Assembly (NCBI RefSeq): GCF_002954405.1
Contig: NZ_MQWC01000005.1
Location: forward strand, 186,001 to 250,000
Length of the DNA: 64,000 nt
Direction of reading: 5' to 3'
Source: Salinibacter sp. 10B
GTDB taxonomy: Bacteria > Bacteroidota > Rhodothermia > Rhodothermales > Salinibacteraceae
Shown in pieces: positions 42,426 to 50,499 of this stretch. The notes beneath the pieces were generated by a model that searched no databases, had not been told where the DNA came from, and was given only the letters and a program-made list of their open reading frames with translations. Within the stretch, counting starts at the first letter, position 1; every line of letters begins with the position of its first letter. The translations under genes and the position numbers were made by a program.

Positions 42426-45400
42426 GTGGCCGCCGATTCCGACGCCCCCAATCCTTCTGACGCCGACGGTACCGCCCCAAACGGGGACGGTACCGCCCCG
42501 AGCGAGGATGCTATCGCCGAAGACGCTGCCACCCCGACCGGGGAGGCATCCGCCGAGGACACACCTCCCAAGGACGCGACTTTTGCGCGCGACACCGGAC
42601 CCATGCCCATCGTGGGCATCGGCGCCTCCGCCGGCGGCATCGACGCCCTCCGCCGCTTCTTTTCCCGCCTCCCCAAAGAGGATTCGGACGAGCGCGGGAT
42701 GGCGTTTGTCGTCGTCCTGCACCTCGCGCCCGACATGGAGAGCAACCTCGCCTCCATCCTGCAGCAGGACACCACCCTCACCGTCACGAAAGCCACCGAC
42801 GGCATGGCGGTCGAGGCCGGACACGTCTACGTCATTCCCCCGGGCCGCCGTCTGGAGATTGCGGGCGGCCGCCTGCAGGTGACCGCCACGGAGGGCCGGC
42901 ACGACATCTCCACCATCGACCGCTTCTTCCGCTCCCTCGCCGCCGACCAGACCACGAACGCCGTCGGCATCATCCTCTCCGGCACCGGCACCGACGGCAG
43001 CGTAGGCCTCCGCGCCATCAAGGAGGAGGGCGGCGTCACGATGGTGCAGGACCCGGCCGAGGCCGAGTACGACAGCATGCCCCAGAGCGCCCTCGCCTCC
43101 GGCCTCGTGGACCTGGTGCTCTCCGCCGAGGGGCTGGCCACCAAGCTCGCCGAGTACCGCGACAGCGCCGGCATCGTGCAGCTGCCCGAGTCCGTCGAGT
43201 CGCTCGACGAAGACGGGCTCTCCACGCTCCAGAAGATCTTCTCTCGCCTCTACACCGAAACGGGGCACGACTTCTCCAACTACAAGCGCTCCACGATCCT
43301 CCGCCGCCTGGAGCGCCGCCTCCAGATCAACTCCCTGCCCTCCCTGGAGGACTACCTGCGCCACCTGCGGGAGGACGAGGGCGAGATGAAGGCCCTCTAC
43401 CGGGACCTCCTCATCAGTGTCACCAGCTTCTTTCGGGACCCGGAGGCCTTCCAGGCACTCGAAAAGAAGGTCATCCCGAAGCTGTTCGAGGACAAGAGTG
43501 CCGGGGATCAGGTGCGGGTGTGGGTCCCCGGCTGTGCGACCGGCGAGGAGGCCTACTCGCTGGCCATCCTGCTGCAGGAGTACGCCGACACGCTCAGCCA
43601 CCCGCCGGACTATCAGGTCTTCGCGACGGACGTGGACGAGGAGGCCCTGCAGGTCGCCCGCGAGGGCCTCTACCCCGAGCCCATCAAGAGCGACGTGCCG
43701 GCGGATCACCTCAAGCGGTATTTCGAGACGGAGGGCGACTACTACCGGATCGACCATCGCCTCCGCGAGCGCATGCTCTTTGCCAAGCACAATCTGCTCA
43801 CGGACCCGCCGTTCTCGAACCTCGACCTCGTGAGCTGCCGCAACCTCCTGATTTATCTCAACCAGGAGATGCAGGAGCACGTCTTCAAGCTCATCCACTA
43901 CGCGCTCAACGAGGGCGAGTACCTGTTTCTGGGCCGGTCGGAGGCGTCGGGGCGGGCCACCCACCTCTTCTCCGCCCTCGACAAGTCGAACAACATCCTG
44001 CAGGCGCGCGTCCTGCCGGCCGAGAACCGGCAGCACATCCCCCTCTCGACGGACCTGTGGCGCGGCCTCGACGTGGGGCGGACGTCCGACGCCAAGAGCG
44101 GCCTTCCCGGCGTGACGGGCGGGGATCAGGAGCGGCCCCCGGTGGACGAGCTCCACCAGCAGGCGGTGATGGAGGAGGTGGCCAGCGTCCTCGTCGACGA
44201 AAACCAGGAGATTGTGCACCTGAGCGAGGGCGCCGGCCGCTACCTCACCATGAAAGGGGGCGCCCCGTCGCACAAGATCCTCAACTGCCTGCCCGAGACG
44301 CTCCGCCCCGAGCTGCGCAGCGCCCTCTACCAGGTCTTCGAGAAAAAGACTGCCATCGAGCGCACCGGCCTGGAGGCCGAGATCCAGGGCCAATTCCGCT
44401 CCCTAGACGTCACGGTGCGCCCCATCGAGAGCCCGGAGCCGAAGCAGTACGTGCTCGTCCGCTTTGAGGAGCGGGAGGAGGAGGAGGAGAAGCGAGCGTC
44501 GGCCATGCCCGAGAGCGCCAGCGCCCGCGAGGCGGAGCTCCAGGAGGAGCTGGAGCGCACCCGCGACCAGCTCCAGACCACCACGGAGGAGTACGAGGCG
44601 GCGACCGAGGAGATGGAGGCCGCCAACGAGGAGCTTCTGTCGATGAACGAGGAGCTGCAGTCCAAAAATGAAGAGCTGGAGACGAGCAAGGAGGAGCTGC
44701 AGTCGCTCAACGAGGAGCTCAAGACCACCAACCAGGAGCTGAAGACCAAGATCGAAGAGGTGCGCGAGACGAACAGTGTCCTCGAAAACCTGATGGCGGC
44801 CACGGAGATTGCCACCCTCTTCCTGGACCGCAACCTCAAGATCCAGCGCTACACCCCGCGCGTGACCGAGCTCTTCAGCATTCGGCCCGTGGACGTGGGC
44901 CGCCCGCTGTCGGACTTCACCAAGCGCTTTGACTACGAGGCCATCCTCGACGACGCCCGGACGGTGCTGGACGATCTCACTACCATCGAGCGGGAGATTC
45001 ACCAGAGCGACGACCGGTGGTTCCTGCTGCGGCTGCGGCCCTACCGCACGGTCAAGGACGAGATTCAGGGTGTGGTCCTCACGTTCGTCGACATCACCGC
45101 CCGCAAGCACGCCGAGGAGGCCCGCCGAAAGAGTGAAGCGCGGCTGGACGCGTTCGTGCGGGCCACGTCGGACATCATTTACCGGATGAGTCCGGACTGG
45201 TCGGAGATGCACCACCTGGAGGGGCGGGAACTCCTCGACGACACGGCCGAACCGCGGCAGACGTGGATCGAGGACTACATCCCGGACGACGAGCGGGACC
45301 GCGTCATGGCGGCGATTGAGGAGGCCATCGAGCAAAAGGATCCGTTCCACCTCGAACACCGGGTCGTGCAGGCCGATGGCACGGAGGGCTGGGTCGAGTC

Positions 45401-45491
45401 CCGCGCCGTGCCCATCATCGGCGAGGACGGCGAGATCGTCGAATGGTTCGGCACCGCCACCGACATCACTGCCCGCAGGGATATGGAATAG
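42426..45491 (+). CDS. CheB-CheR-PAS fusion without kinase domain
   Basis: 1021 residues from a GTG at 42426; a downstream ATG at the CheB domain itself would remove the acidic tail. The layout repeats the preceding gene: an acidic low-complexity N-terminus (1-58), CheB (about 60-255; GIGASAGG with Ser68, VVLHLAP with His99, SGTGTDG), CheR (about 265-520; VPGCATGEEAYSLA, FATDVDEEAL, LVSCRNLLIYL), a coiled coil (about 705-785), one conserved PAS domain and a second PAS (about 905-1020) ending ITARRDME. It lacks the kinase found in its neighbour. High similarity through the first 900 residues suggests tandem duplication followed by loss or gain of the C-terminal module. It may work as a partner of the kinase-bearing protein. 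Confidence 0.88.
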   Translation: MAADSDAPNPSDADGTAPNGDGTAPSEDAIAEDAATPTGEASAEDTPPKDATFARDTGPMPIVGIGASAGGIDALRRFFSRLPKEDSDERGMAFVVVLHLAPDMESNLASILQQDTTLTVTKATDGMAVEAGHVYVIPPGRRLEIAGGRLQVTATEGRHDISTIDRFFRSLAADQTTNAVGIILSGTGTDGSVGLRAIKEEGGVTMVQDPAEAEYDSMPQSALASGLVDLVLSAEGLATKLAEYRDSAGIVQLPESVESLDEDGLSTLQKIFSRLYTETGHDFSNYKRSTILRRLERRLQINSLPSLEDYLRHLREDEGEMKALYRDLLISVTSFFRDPEAFQALEKKVIPKLFEDKSAGDQVRVWVPGCATGEEAYSLAILLQEYADTLSHPPDYQVFATDVDEEALQVAREGLYPEPIKSDVPADHLKRYFETEGDYYRIDHRLRERMLFAKHNLLTDPPFSNLDLVSCRNLLIYLNQEMQEHVFKLIHYALNEGEYLFLGRSEASGRATHLFSALDKSNNILQARVLPAENRQHIPLSTDLWRGLDVGRTSDAKSGLPGVTGGDQERPPVDELHQQAVMEEVASVLVDENQEIVHLSEGAGRYLTMKGGAPSHKILNCLPETLRPELRSALYQVFEKKTAIERTGLEAEIQGQFRSLDVTVRPIESPEPKQYVLVRFEEREEEEEKRASAMPESASAREAELQEELERTRDQLQTTTEEYEAATEEMEAANEELLSMNEELQSKNEELETSKEELQSLNEELKTTNQELKTKIEEVRETNSVLENLMAATEIATLFLDRNLKIQRYTPRVTELFSIRPVDVGRPLSDFTKRFDYEAILDDARTVLDDLTTIEREIHQSDDRWFLLRLRPYRTVKDEIQGVVLTFVDITARKHAEEARRKSEARLDAFVRATSDIIYRMSPDWSEMHHLEGRELLDDTAEPRQTWIEDYIPDDERDRVMAAIEEAIEQKDPFHLEHRVVQADGTEGWVESRAVPIIGEDGEIVEWFGTATDITARRDME

Positions 45492-45712
45492 GTGTCCCGA
45501 GAATGCAGACGACGCGGGCGTTGGCGGAAGTCACCTCAGTGACCGGACACAACGTCTCCCCCTTCCGTGAAGGGAGAACAAGGGCCGAGTCTGGCGAGGT
45601 CATTCCGGGGAGAGGGCTGTCCTTCGATCAAAGGAACTACTCCCATCCCAGAAAACAGGATCAGACGACGGTACGCATACACCCTTCCCCCATTCAGCGT
45701 AGAGTTGTGAGA
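45492..45712. other. Intergenic, no feature seen
   Basis: Between the end of the second CheB-CheR gene and the transposase relic. No gene or terminator is apparent. Confidence 0.4.
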
Positions 45713-46250
45713 TTAAGCGCAGGACATTCCCACGTATTGAAGAAGCTCCGGGAACTCCTTGGTAAATCGGCCCAGGAAGTTCCGGACGGCTTTTGTTAGC
45801 CTCTTCCAGTCGGCAACCTAGGATGCAGGTGCAAGACCTCCTGCTTCAACCAGCGCCACAGCCGCTCGTCGGGGCTCAGCGCGTAGCCCTGTCCCCGTCT
45901 GTGGCTCACTCCCAACCGATCCAACATCTGCCACAACCCGGCCTTAGAGACTGTTTTGATTTTCCAAGATGACAGTTCAGGCAGAGCGCGACGACTGCAG
46001 ATTGTTGGGATCCAACAGGGGCTCCTTCTGAGCAACGGACGGCCTTCCAATTCCTGCGAAATATCTCGTCGATTCTCAAACCCGCTCAAAAATCAAAACA
46101 GTCTCTTAGTCTCAGGGGCTTTCTCTCTCGACTCCTCCCGAAGCAGACCGACCGTCCAGTGGCTCTTTCCGTGCCCGAGTGCCCGAAGGGACCGACTTGA
46201 AAGTTCACGGACCGCTTCAAGCATCTTCTCCTCACTGGTCGGGGGGAAAA
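45713..46250 (-). pseudogene. Decayed IS630-type transposase gene interrupted by a MITE
   Basis: Read leftward: SEEKMLEAVRELSSRSLRALG, HWTVGLLREESREKAPETK, then the MITE (45947-46105), then AGLWQMLDRLGVSHRRGQGYALSP, DERLWRWLKQEVLHLHP, and after a one-base shift LTKAVRNFLGRFTKEF with a stop at 45713. These are the N-terminal winged-helix and the C-terminal end of IS630-like transposases. The central catalytic DDE part between ALSP and DERL is deleted. Removing the MITE and one TTA restores a continuous frame (ETK-AGLW), so the gene decayed and also hosted the MITE. Confidence 0.7.
45947..46105 (-). mobile_element. 159-bp MITE, copy 2
   Basis: It has 16-bp perfect terminal inverted repeats GAGACTGTTTTGATTT and is flanked by TTA at 45944-45946 and 46106-46108. 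It is the inverse-orientation copy of 27640-27798, same length and about 94% identical by eye. The 3-bp TNA duplication and GAG-CTGT ends point to mobilisation by an IS1031-like IS5 transposase; the full IS at 37262-38137 has different ends (GAGCCTGTATTCAAAG), so it is probably not the exact parent. Confidence 0.82.
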
Positions 46251-46358
46251 GCGGGCTTTTGCCTGCGTGCGGTGATTCTCGCTCCTTTCGGGCGGTTGTG
46301 TGAACCATTCTCTGGTCCATCGCGGTCTGGCCGGTCGTGGGTCCCTTTTTGCCGCAGG

Positions 46359-46832
46359 CTAAAGCGCGAGTACGAGCAGGGCTGCCCCCATAAGCGCCGC
46401 GACCGATCGTACGTGATTCCAGGCGGTCCACGTCTCAACGTAGGTCCTCCACGTGCTGGCCGCGTCCGGTCCCGCCGGATCCAGCTCTTCCAGCGCGTCG
46501 TTCATCGGGACATTGAACACGGCGGTTACCAGGAACGTCCCAGCGAGGTAAAGCACACCCCCTACGGTCATGTACACGCCACCGGGCCCAGGCCACTCCC
46601 AAAGGGCCATTCCGACCAGCACGAGACAGCCTCCGGCCGTGCCGAAAAATACGCTCAGGAACCACGGGTTGAGCACGGTGCGGTTGATTTCCTGCATCGC
46701 TTTGATGCCTTCGGCGAATGGACGGCGAGCAAGGGCGTGCATCACAAACGTCGAGAAGGCAAAAAAGACGCCCGCCATCAATCCGGAGCCCAGAGCGCTG
46801 CAGAGAGTCAGAAAAGCCACCCAGTCGTTCAT
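46359..46832 (-). CDS. DUF1772 (anthrone-oxygenase-like) membrane protein
   Basis: 157 residues with four predicted transmembrane helices: LTLCSALGSGLMAGVFFAFSTFVM, FLSVFFGTAGGCLVLVGMALW, VYMTVGGVLYLAGTFLVTAVF and SVAALMGAALLVLAL. The NVPMNDAL motif after helix 3 and W-x-x-Y-x-x-x-W-T-x-W-N-H-x-R are typical of DUF1772. Some fungal family members are anthrone oxygenases; the bacterial role is unknown. Its ATG overlaps the stop of the upstream NmrA-like gene (ATGA), so the pair is co-translated. This pairing of DUF1772 with an NmrA-type reductase suggests a small redox pathway. A truncated copy lies at 35566-35870. Confidence 0.82.
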   Translation of the reverse strand: MNDWVAFLTLCSALGSGLMAGVFFAFSTFVMHALARRPFAEGIKAMQEINRTVLNPWFLSVFFGTAGGCLVLVGMALWEWPGPGGVYMTVGGVLYLAGTFLVTAVFNVPMNDALEELDPAGPDAASTWRTYVETWTAWNHVRSVAALMGAALLVLAL

Positions 46833-47683
46833 GTGGCAGTCTCTTTTTTCCAGGAGCCGGCCGCTGCGGCCTCTCGGGCAAAGTCTCCGAAGTCGCGAGG
46901 CGGGCGTCCAAGGGCACGCTCGACCCCGTCTGTGAGGTGGCTGTTTCGCCCGTCCATCACCTCCCGGAACAGATAGTCAAGCAGGCCCCTGTAGTCGTCG
47001 GGGACGCCCTGCTCCTCGAGGGCCGAGAGAAACTCCTTGTGGGAAATCGGCGCGTAGGTCACCTCCTGCCCCGTCGCCTCGCTGATCTCCCCGACCGCCT
47101 CGGCGAAGGTCAAAAGGCGAGGGCCCGTCACCTCGTAGACCTGCCCGTCGTGTCCGTTCTCGGTCAGAGCCGCTACCGCGATGTCGGCAATGTCCTCTAC
47201 GTCGACGAATGGCTCGGTCACGTCGCCGGCCGGAAGGGCAACAGTCCCCCCGAGGACGAGATCTCGCATGAATCCCTCACTGAAGTTTTGACTGAACCAG
47301 GTCGCCCGAAGCACCGTCCAGTCGATCCCGGCGTTCTGCACGATCTCCTCGCAGCGCCGGGCCTCTTCTTCCCCACGTCCCGAGAGCAAAACTAGCTTTT
47401 GGGCACCGCTCTCAACGGCGAGGTCGACAAACGCTTGGATCGCCTCCGAAGCTCCGGGAACGGCAAGATCCGGATAGTAGACAATGTAGATCGACGTGAC
47501 GCCGTCCAGGATCGGCGCCCACGTGCTGCGGTCGTTCCAGTCGAACGGGAGATCAGCGGACCGGGACCCGATTCGCGTAGGCACGCCCAGCGCTTCGAGT
47601 CGCTCTATGACCCTCCGGCCCGTTTTTCCCGTTCCGGCCGTGACCAGCGTGAGGTTTTGGGGTGAGGCGTTCGTCTTTGTCAT
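46829..47683 (-). CDS. NmrA-like NAD(P)-binding protein
   Basis: 284 residues. An N-terminal Rossmann fold carries the dinucleotide motif VTAGTGKTGRRV. It continues with features of NmrA/atypical SDR proteins: TSIYIVYYPD, AQKLVLLSGRG, LRATWFSQNFSEG, PFVDVEDIADIAVAALTE and GQVYEVTGPRLLTFAEAV. The Tyr-Lys catalytic pair of classical SDRs is not obvious, as usual in this family. It may be an NAD(P)H:quinone oxidoreductase-like enzyme or a redox sensor. It is the first gene of a two-gene operon with DUF1772. Confidence 0.85.
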   Translation of the reverse strand: MTKTNASPQNLTLVTAGTGKTGRRVIERLEALGVPTRIGSRSADLPFDWNDRSTWAPILDGVTSIYIVYYPDLAVPGASEAIQAFVDLAVESGAQKLVLLSGRGEEEARRCEEIVQNAGIDWTVLRATWFSQNFSEGFMRDLVLGGTVALPAGDVTEPFVDVEDIADIAVAALTENGHDGQVYEVTGPRLLTFAEAVGEISEATGQEVTYAPISHKEFLSALEEQGVPDDYRGLLDYLFREVMDGRNSHLTDGVERALGRPPRDFGDFAREAAAAGSWKKETAT

Positions 47684-48254
47684 TGGTTTCCTCCCATGGA
47701 TGAGATCATAGTGGATTGCTTTTGTCGAGGGTGCCCCATGTCGAGGGTGCCCCCTCCGTTCACGGTCGACGCCCCACGAATTTTCTTATCTCGCGCAACG
47801 AGCGGACGCCTTCCCCCTGGAAGATGCCCTGAGAAAAAAGTTGTCCGTCCCTCAACGTAGCGCTACGGCAATTTTTGGTATGGTTGACTCGGCTCGTTTG
47901 CTGCTACGTCACCGGCGGTCCATGATCTGTGCCGGTGTAGGAAAAGACCTGCTCTCGGCTTCTTCCTCATCTCCCCGCTGGTGTCAGAGCATTATCCGGA
48001 TACTGCAAATGTCTCATTGAAAAAGAAGTGTGAGCAGCCATCGCCTTTCGTCGGAAATGAATCGCTATCCGGCTGAGGCAGAGGGGGGGAGGTCATTAGT
48101 AGAAATGCCTTCTGTGCGCGCACTGCATGCAAGCTGGTGTCCTACACATCAATCCCACGGCGCACGACAATGCATTCCTGAGTTCTACGATGAACCCAAT
48201 TCTTTGAGGGATTCTTCTTTATCATCCCTCCTTATTTCTCAAACGAGCACGCAC
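47684..48254. other. Divergent intergenic region
   Basis: About 570 bp between the divergent NmrA-like and MDR oxidoreductase genes. It contains two tandem copies of TGTCGAGGGTGCCCC (47723-47754, 16-bp period). The reading frame of the MDR gene is open upstream to 48030 but shows no family similarity there. No other gene is seen. Confidence 0.45.
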
Positions 48255-49289
48255 ATGAAAGCAGTCCTCGCCCCCGAGTACGGATCGCCGGACGTCCTGC
48301 AGATCGCGGACGTCCCGAAGCCAAGCATTCGAAAGAATGAGGTCCTGATCCGGGTGCGGGCCGCGACGGTCAGCTCCGGTGACTCGCGGGTTCGGAGTCT
48401 GACAGTGCCAACGGGATTCAAGCTTCTCTCCCGCCTTCTCTTCGGGATCATGCGCCCTCGACAGCCCATCCTCGGGACCGAGTTTTCAGGCGAGATCGAG
48501 GCCGTCGGAGAAGACGTCAAACGGTTCGGCGTTGGAGATTCCGTCTTTGCGTATAGCGACGGCAAGATGGGGGCACACGCCGAGTACGTGGCGATGCCGG
48601 AGGAGGGCCCGCTGGCTCACAAGCCGCCCAACCTCACGTACGAAGAGGCTGCGGCGCTGTCGTTCGGGGGCGTAACGGCGCTTCGGTTCCTACAATGGGG
48701 CGGTCTTCAAGAAGGCGAGACGGTGCTCGTCAACGGGGCCTCCGGGAGCGTCGGAACCGCCGCCGTGCAGCTTGCCCGGCATTTCGGGGCGTCCGTCACG
48801 GGCGTATGCAGTACCGGCAACGTAGAATGGGTCCAGTCCCTCGGTGCCCACCGAGTCATCGACTATACAAAAGAAGATGTTCGCGAAATCGGCGATGTCT
48901 ACGATGTTATCGTCGACACTGCCGGAACCCTTCCGTACTCCCGGAGCAAGCACCTGCTCAGGGACGGAGGGCGTCTCCTGCTGGTGCTCGGGTCCCTTCC
49001 GGACATGCTCCGGGCCCCCTGGGTGGCGCTCACGAGCACCAAGCGGGTCGTGGCGGGAGCGGCCAGCGGACGTCGGGAAGACATGGAGTTCCTAGCATCA
49101 CTGGCGGAATCCGGGGCGTTCACACCGGTGATTGATCGAAGCTATCCACTGGAGCACATCGCCGACGCTTACCGCTACGTCGAACAGGGCCACAAGAAGG
49201 GAAACGTTGTATTGACCGTGGCCTCGACCAACGGCTCACGCCCACACACAGCTCGGCGAAGAAATAAAAACCACGCTCAACCCTCTTAG
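48255..49289 (+). CDS. MDR-family NAD(P)-dependent oxidoreductase
   Basis: The ATG at 48255 gives 344 residues, the usual length of the family. An N-terminal GroES-like fold (MKAVLAPEYGSPDVL, GTEFSGEIEAVGEDV, VGDSVFAYS) and a Rossmann domain (VLVNGASGSVGTAAVQLARHFGASVTGVCST, then LGAHRVIDY) identify a zinc-independent quinone oxidoreductase or enoyl-reductase-like member; the catalytic zinc Cys and the structural zinc Cys cluster are absent. It probably reduces quinones or enals with NADPH. It is divergent from the NmrA-like/DUF1772 pair, which is also redox related, so they may respond to the same electrophile or oxidant stress. The C-terminal 20 residues are a basic extension without homology. 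Confidence 0.85.
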   Translation: MKAVLAPEYGSPDVLQIADVPKPSIRKNEVLIRVRAATVSSGDSRVRSLTVPTGFKLLSRLLFGIMRPRQPILGTEFSGEIEAVGEDVKRFGVGDSVFAYSDGKMGAHAEYVAMPEEGPLAHKPPNLTYEEAAALSFGGVTALRFLQWGGLQEGETVLVNGASGSVGTAAVQLARHFGASVTGVCSTGNVEWVQSLGAHRVIDYTKEDVREIGDVYDVIVDTAGTLPYSRSKHLLRDGGRLLLVLGSLPDMLRAPWVALTSTKRVVAGAASGRREDMEFLASLAESGAFTPVIDRSYPLEHIADAYRYVEQGHKKGNVVLTVASTNGSRPHTARRRNKNHAQPS

Positions 49290-49341
49290 ACGAACTGCGA
49301 GACTGGTCAGTTGCCTTGAACTTCCTTCCTCCCGGCGTCTT

Positions 49342-49686
49342 CTAAACCCACCCCTGCCATTCAGCCAGCGTGTAGAGCACCCCCACGATGAAGAGGCTGC
49401 CAAAGATCACCTTGTTGTATCGGGCCAGCCAGAGTGGAAGGTAAATGTCAAAATTATCCTCTCGGTCATCGGTGAAACGCTCAGCTACGTCTGTGAGCGG
49501 ACAACGCCAACGATTCGCCCAGAGGATCCCCACCTCTCCCAACACAATCACGATCAGCAGAAGGGCCACGTCGAACGCTTCGCGCCATGCATACACGGGA
49601 AGAGCAAGGATGCAGCCGGCAAAAAAGGCCCATGCAATTGTATGAACGGTCTTTACGGCTCGGAGTGATGGCTGAGGAGTCATCAT
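49342..49686 (-). CDS. Small membrane protein of unknown function
   Basis: 114 residues with three hydrophobic segments: TIAWAFFAGCILALPVYAW (about 16-34), VALLLIVIVLGEVGILWA (about 40-57) and VIFGSLFIVGVLYTL (about 93-107). Between them is a charged loop with CPLTDVAERFTDDRED. I do not recognise the family with confidence. It is convergent with the MDR gene and 47 bp from the next membrane protein gene on the same strand, so the two may form an operon. Confidence 0.6.
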   Translation of the reverse strand: MMTPQPSLRAVKTVHTIAWAFFAGCILALPVYAWREAFDVALLLIVIVLGEVGILWANRWRCPLTDVAERFTDDREDNFDIYLPLWLARYNKVIFGSLFIVGVLYTLAEWQGWV

Positions 49687-49733
49687 AATGCGCTTTCGGA
49701 GCAGACGGAATCCGATTAGGGCCCGACCTGCGG

Positions 49734-50432
49734 TTATGTCCCACGCTGAGACGGCTGCAGAGCATAGTCCGTTGAGACGTCAGCCGGTTTGGTACGATAG
49801 AACAAAACGCCCAGCAGAACCGCGACGATCAGAAGCACGCCGAGGTACCCGACGATGCCGACGTTCCGGAGGTCCATGTCGCCCGTAAGAACCCCACCCA
49901 GCCCGGCGAAGCCGAGCAGTCCGCTCGTGATCATGAGCACGCGGATGGACGTGGCAAGTCGACTGCCGCCGAACACCGGGGCGGCAAACAGCACCGAGAG
50001 CGCAAAGAACACGTCCCAGGCGAGGATGTCGAGGGCGTAGGCAACAGAAGGCCACTCGAAGCTCAGAAATAGCGGTAGATTCGACACCTCCCCGAACGCC
50101 GGCTGTCGACTCAGGGTTAGGATGAGAAAGTGGAGAGTCGAGGTCACCCCGGCAACTAGGCCCATGAAGATGACGGACGCGAGGCTCCACACCTTCGCGC
50201 GGGGAGCCGCCCATGCATGTACGCTAACCATGAGCGCAACCAAGGCCGGCATCATGGCGAGGATCAGGACCTCGAGGATGGTAAACATCGGGTCGCCGAT
50301 GGGCTCCTCAGGAGACTCCAGCGAGACAAATCCAGTTATGAGCGTCGCCGCGTACGCCACCTGAAGCACCGCGACGCTTCCTGCCGACACGATGCCAAAC
50401 CGACGAGCAGTGGTCGTGAACGTGAGAGCCAT
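49734..50432 (-). CDS. Polytopic membrane protein of unknown function
   Basis: The ATG at 50432 gives 232 residues; the frame is open 16 codons further upstream. Seven hydrophobic segments are visible, the first around GIVSAGSVAVLQVAYAATLITGF and the last around NVGIVGYLGVLLIVAVLLGVLFY. Conserved charged residues are scarce. It resembles uncharacterised multi-pass proteins of Bacteroidota and Actinobacteria and could be a small carrier or sensor, but no family motif is certain. It lies between another small membrane protein and a membrane-anchored hydrolase, all leftward. Confidence 0.6.
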   Translation of the reverse strand: MALTFTTTARRFGIVSAGSVAVLQVAYAATLITGFVSLESPEEPIGDPMFTILEVLILAMMPALVALMVSVHAWAAPRAKVWSLASVIFMGLVAGVTSTLHFLILTLSRQPAFGEVSNLPLFLSFEWPSVAYALDILAWDVFFALSVLFAAPVFGGSRLATSIRVLMITSGLLGFAGLGGVLTGDMDLRNVGIVGYLGVLLIVAVLLGVLFYRTKPADVSTDYALQPSQRGT

Positions 50433-50499
50433 GGGTTTTTCAACACCTCTGTTGCGTTTGTCCTGAACATCATCCACCAATCCCCAGACGGAGGAGTGA

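Noticed and set aside
42405-44393. A 662-codon leftward frame opposite the second CheB-CheR gene
   Set aside because: Same reason: antisense shadow in high-GC DNA with repetitive Val/Leu/Gly/His composition.
47723-47754. Two tandem 16-bp units TGTCGAGGGTGCCCC as a possible CRISPR or operator array
   Set aside because: Only two adjacent units without spacers; not a CRISPR, and too little to claim an operator.
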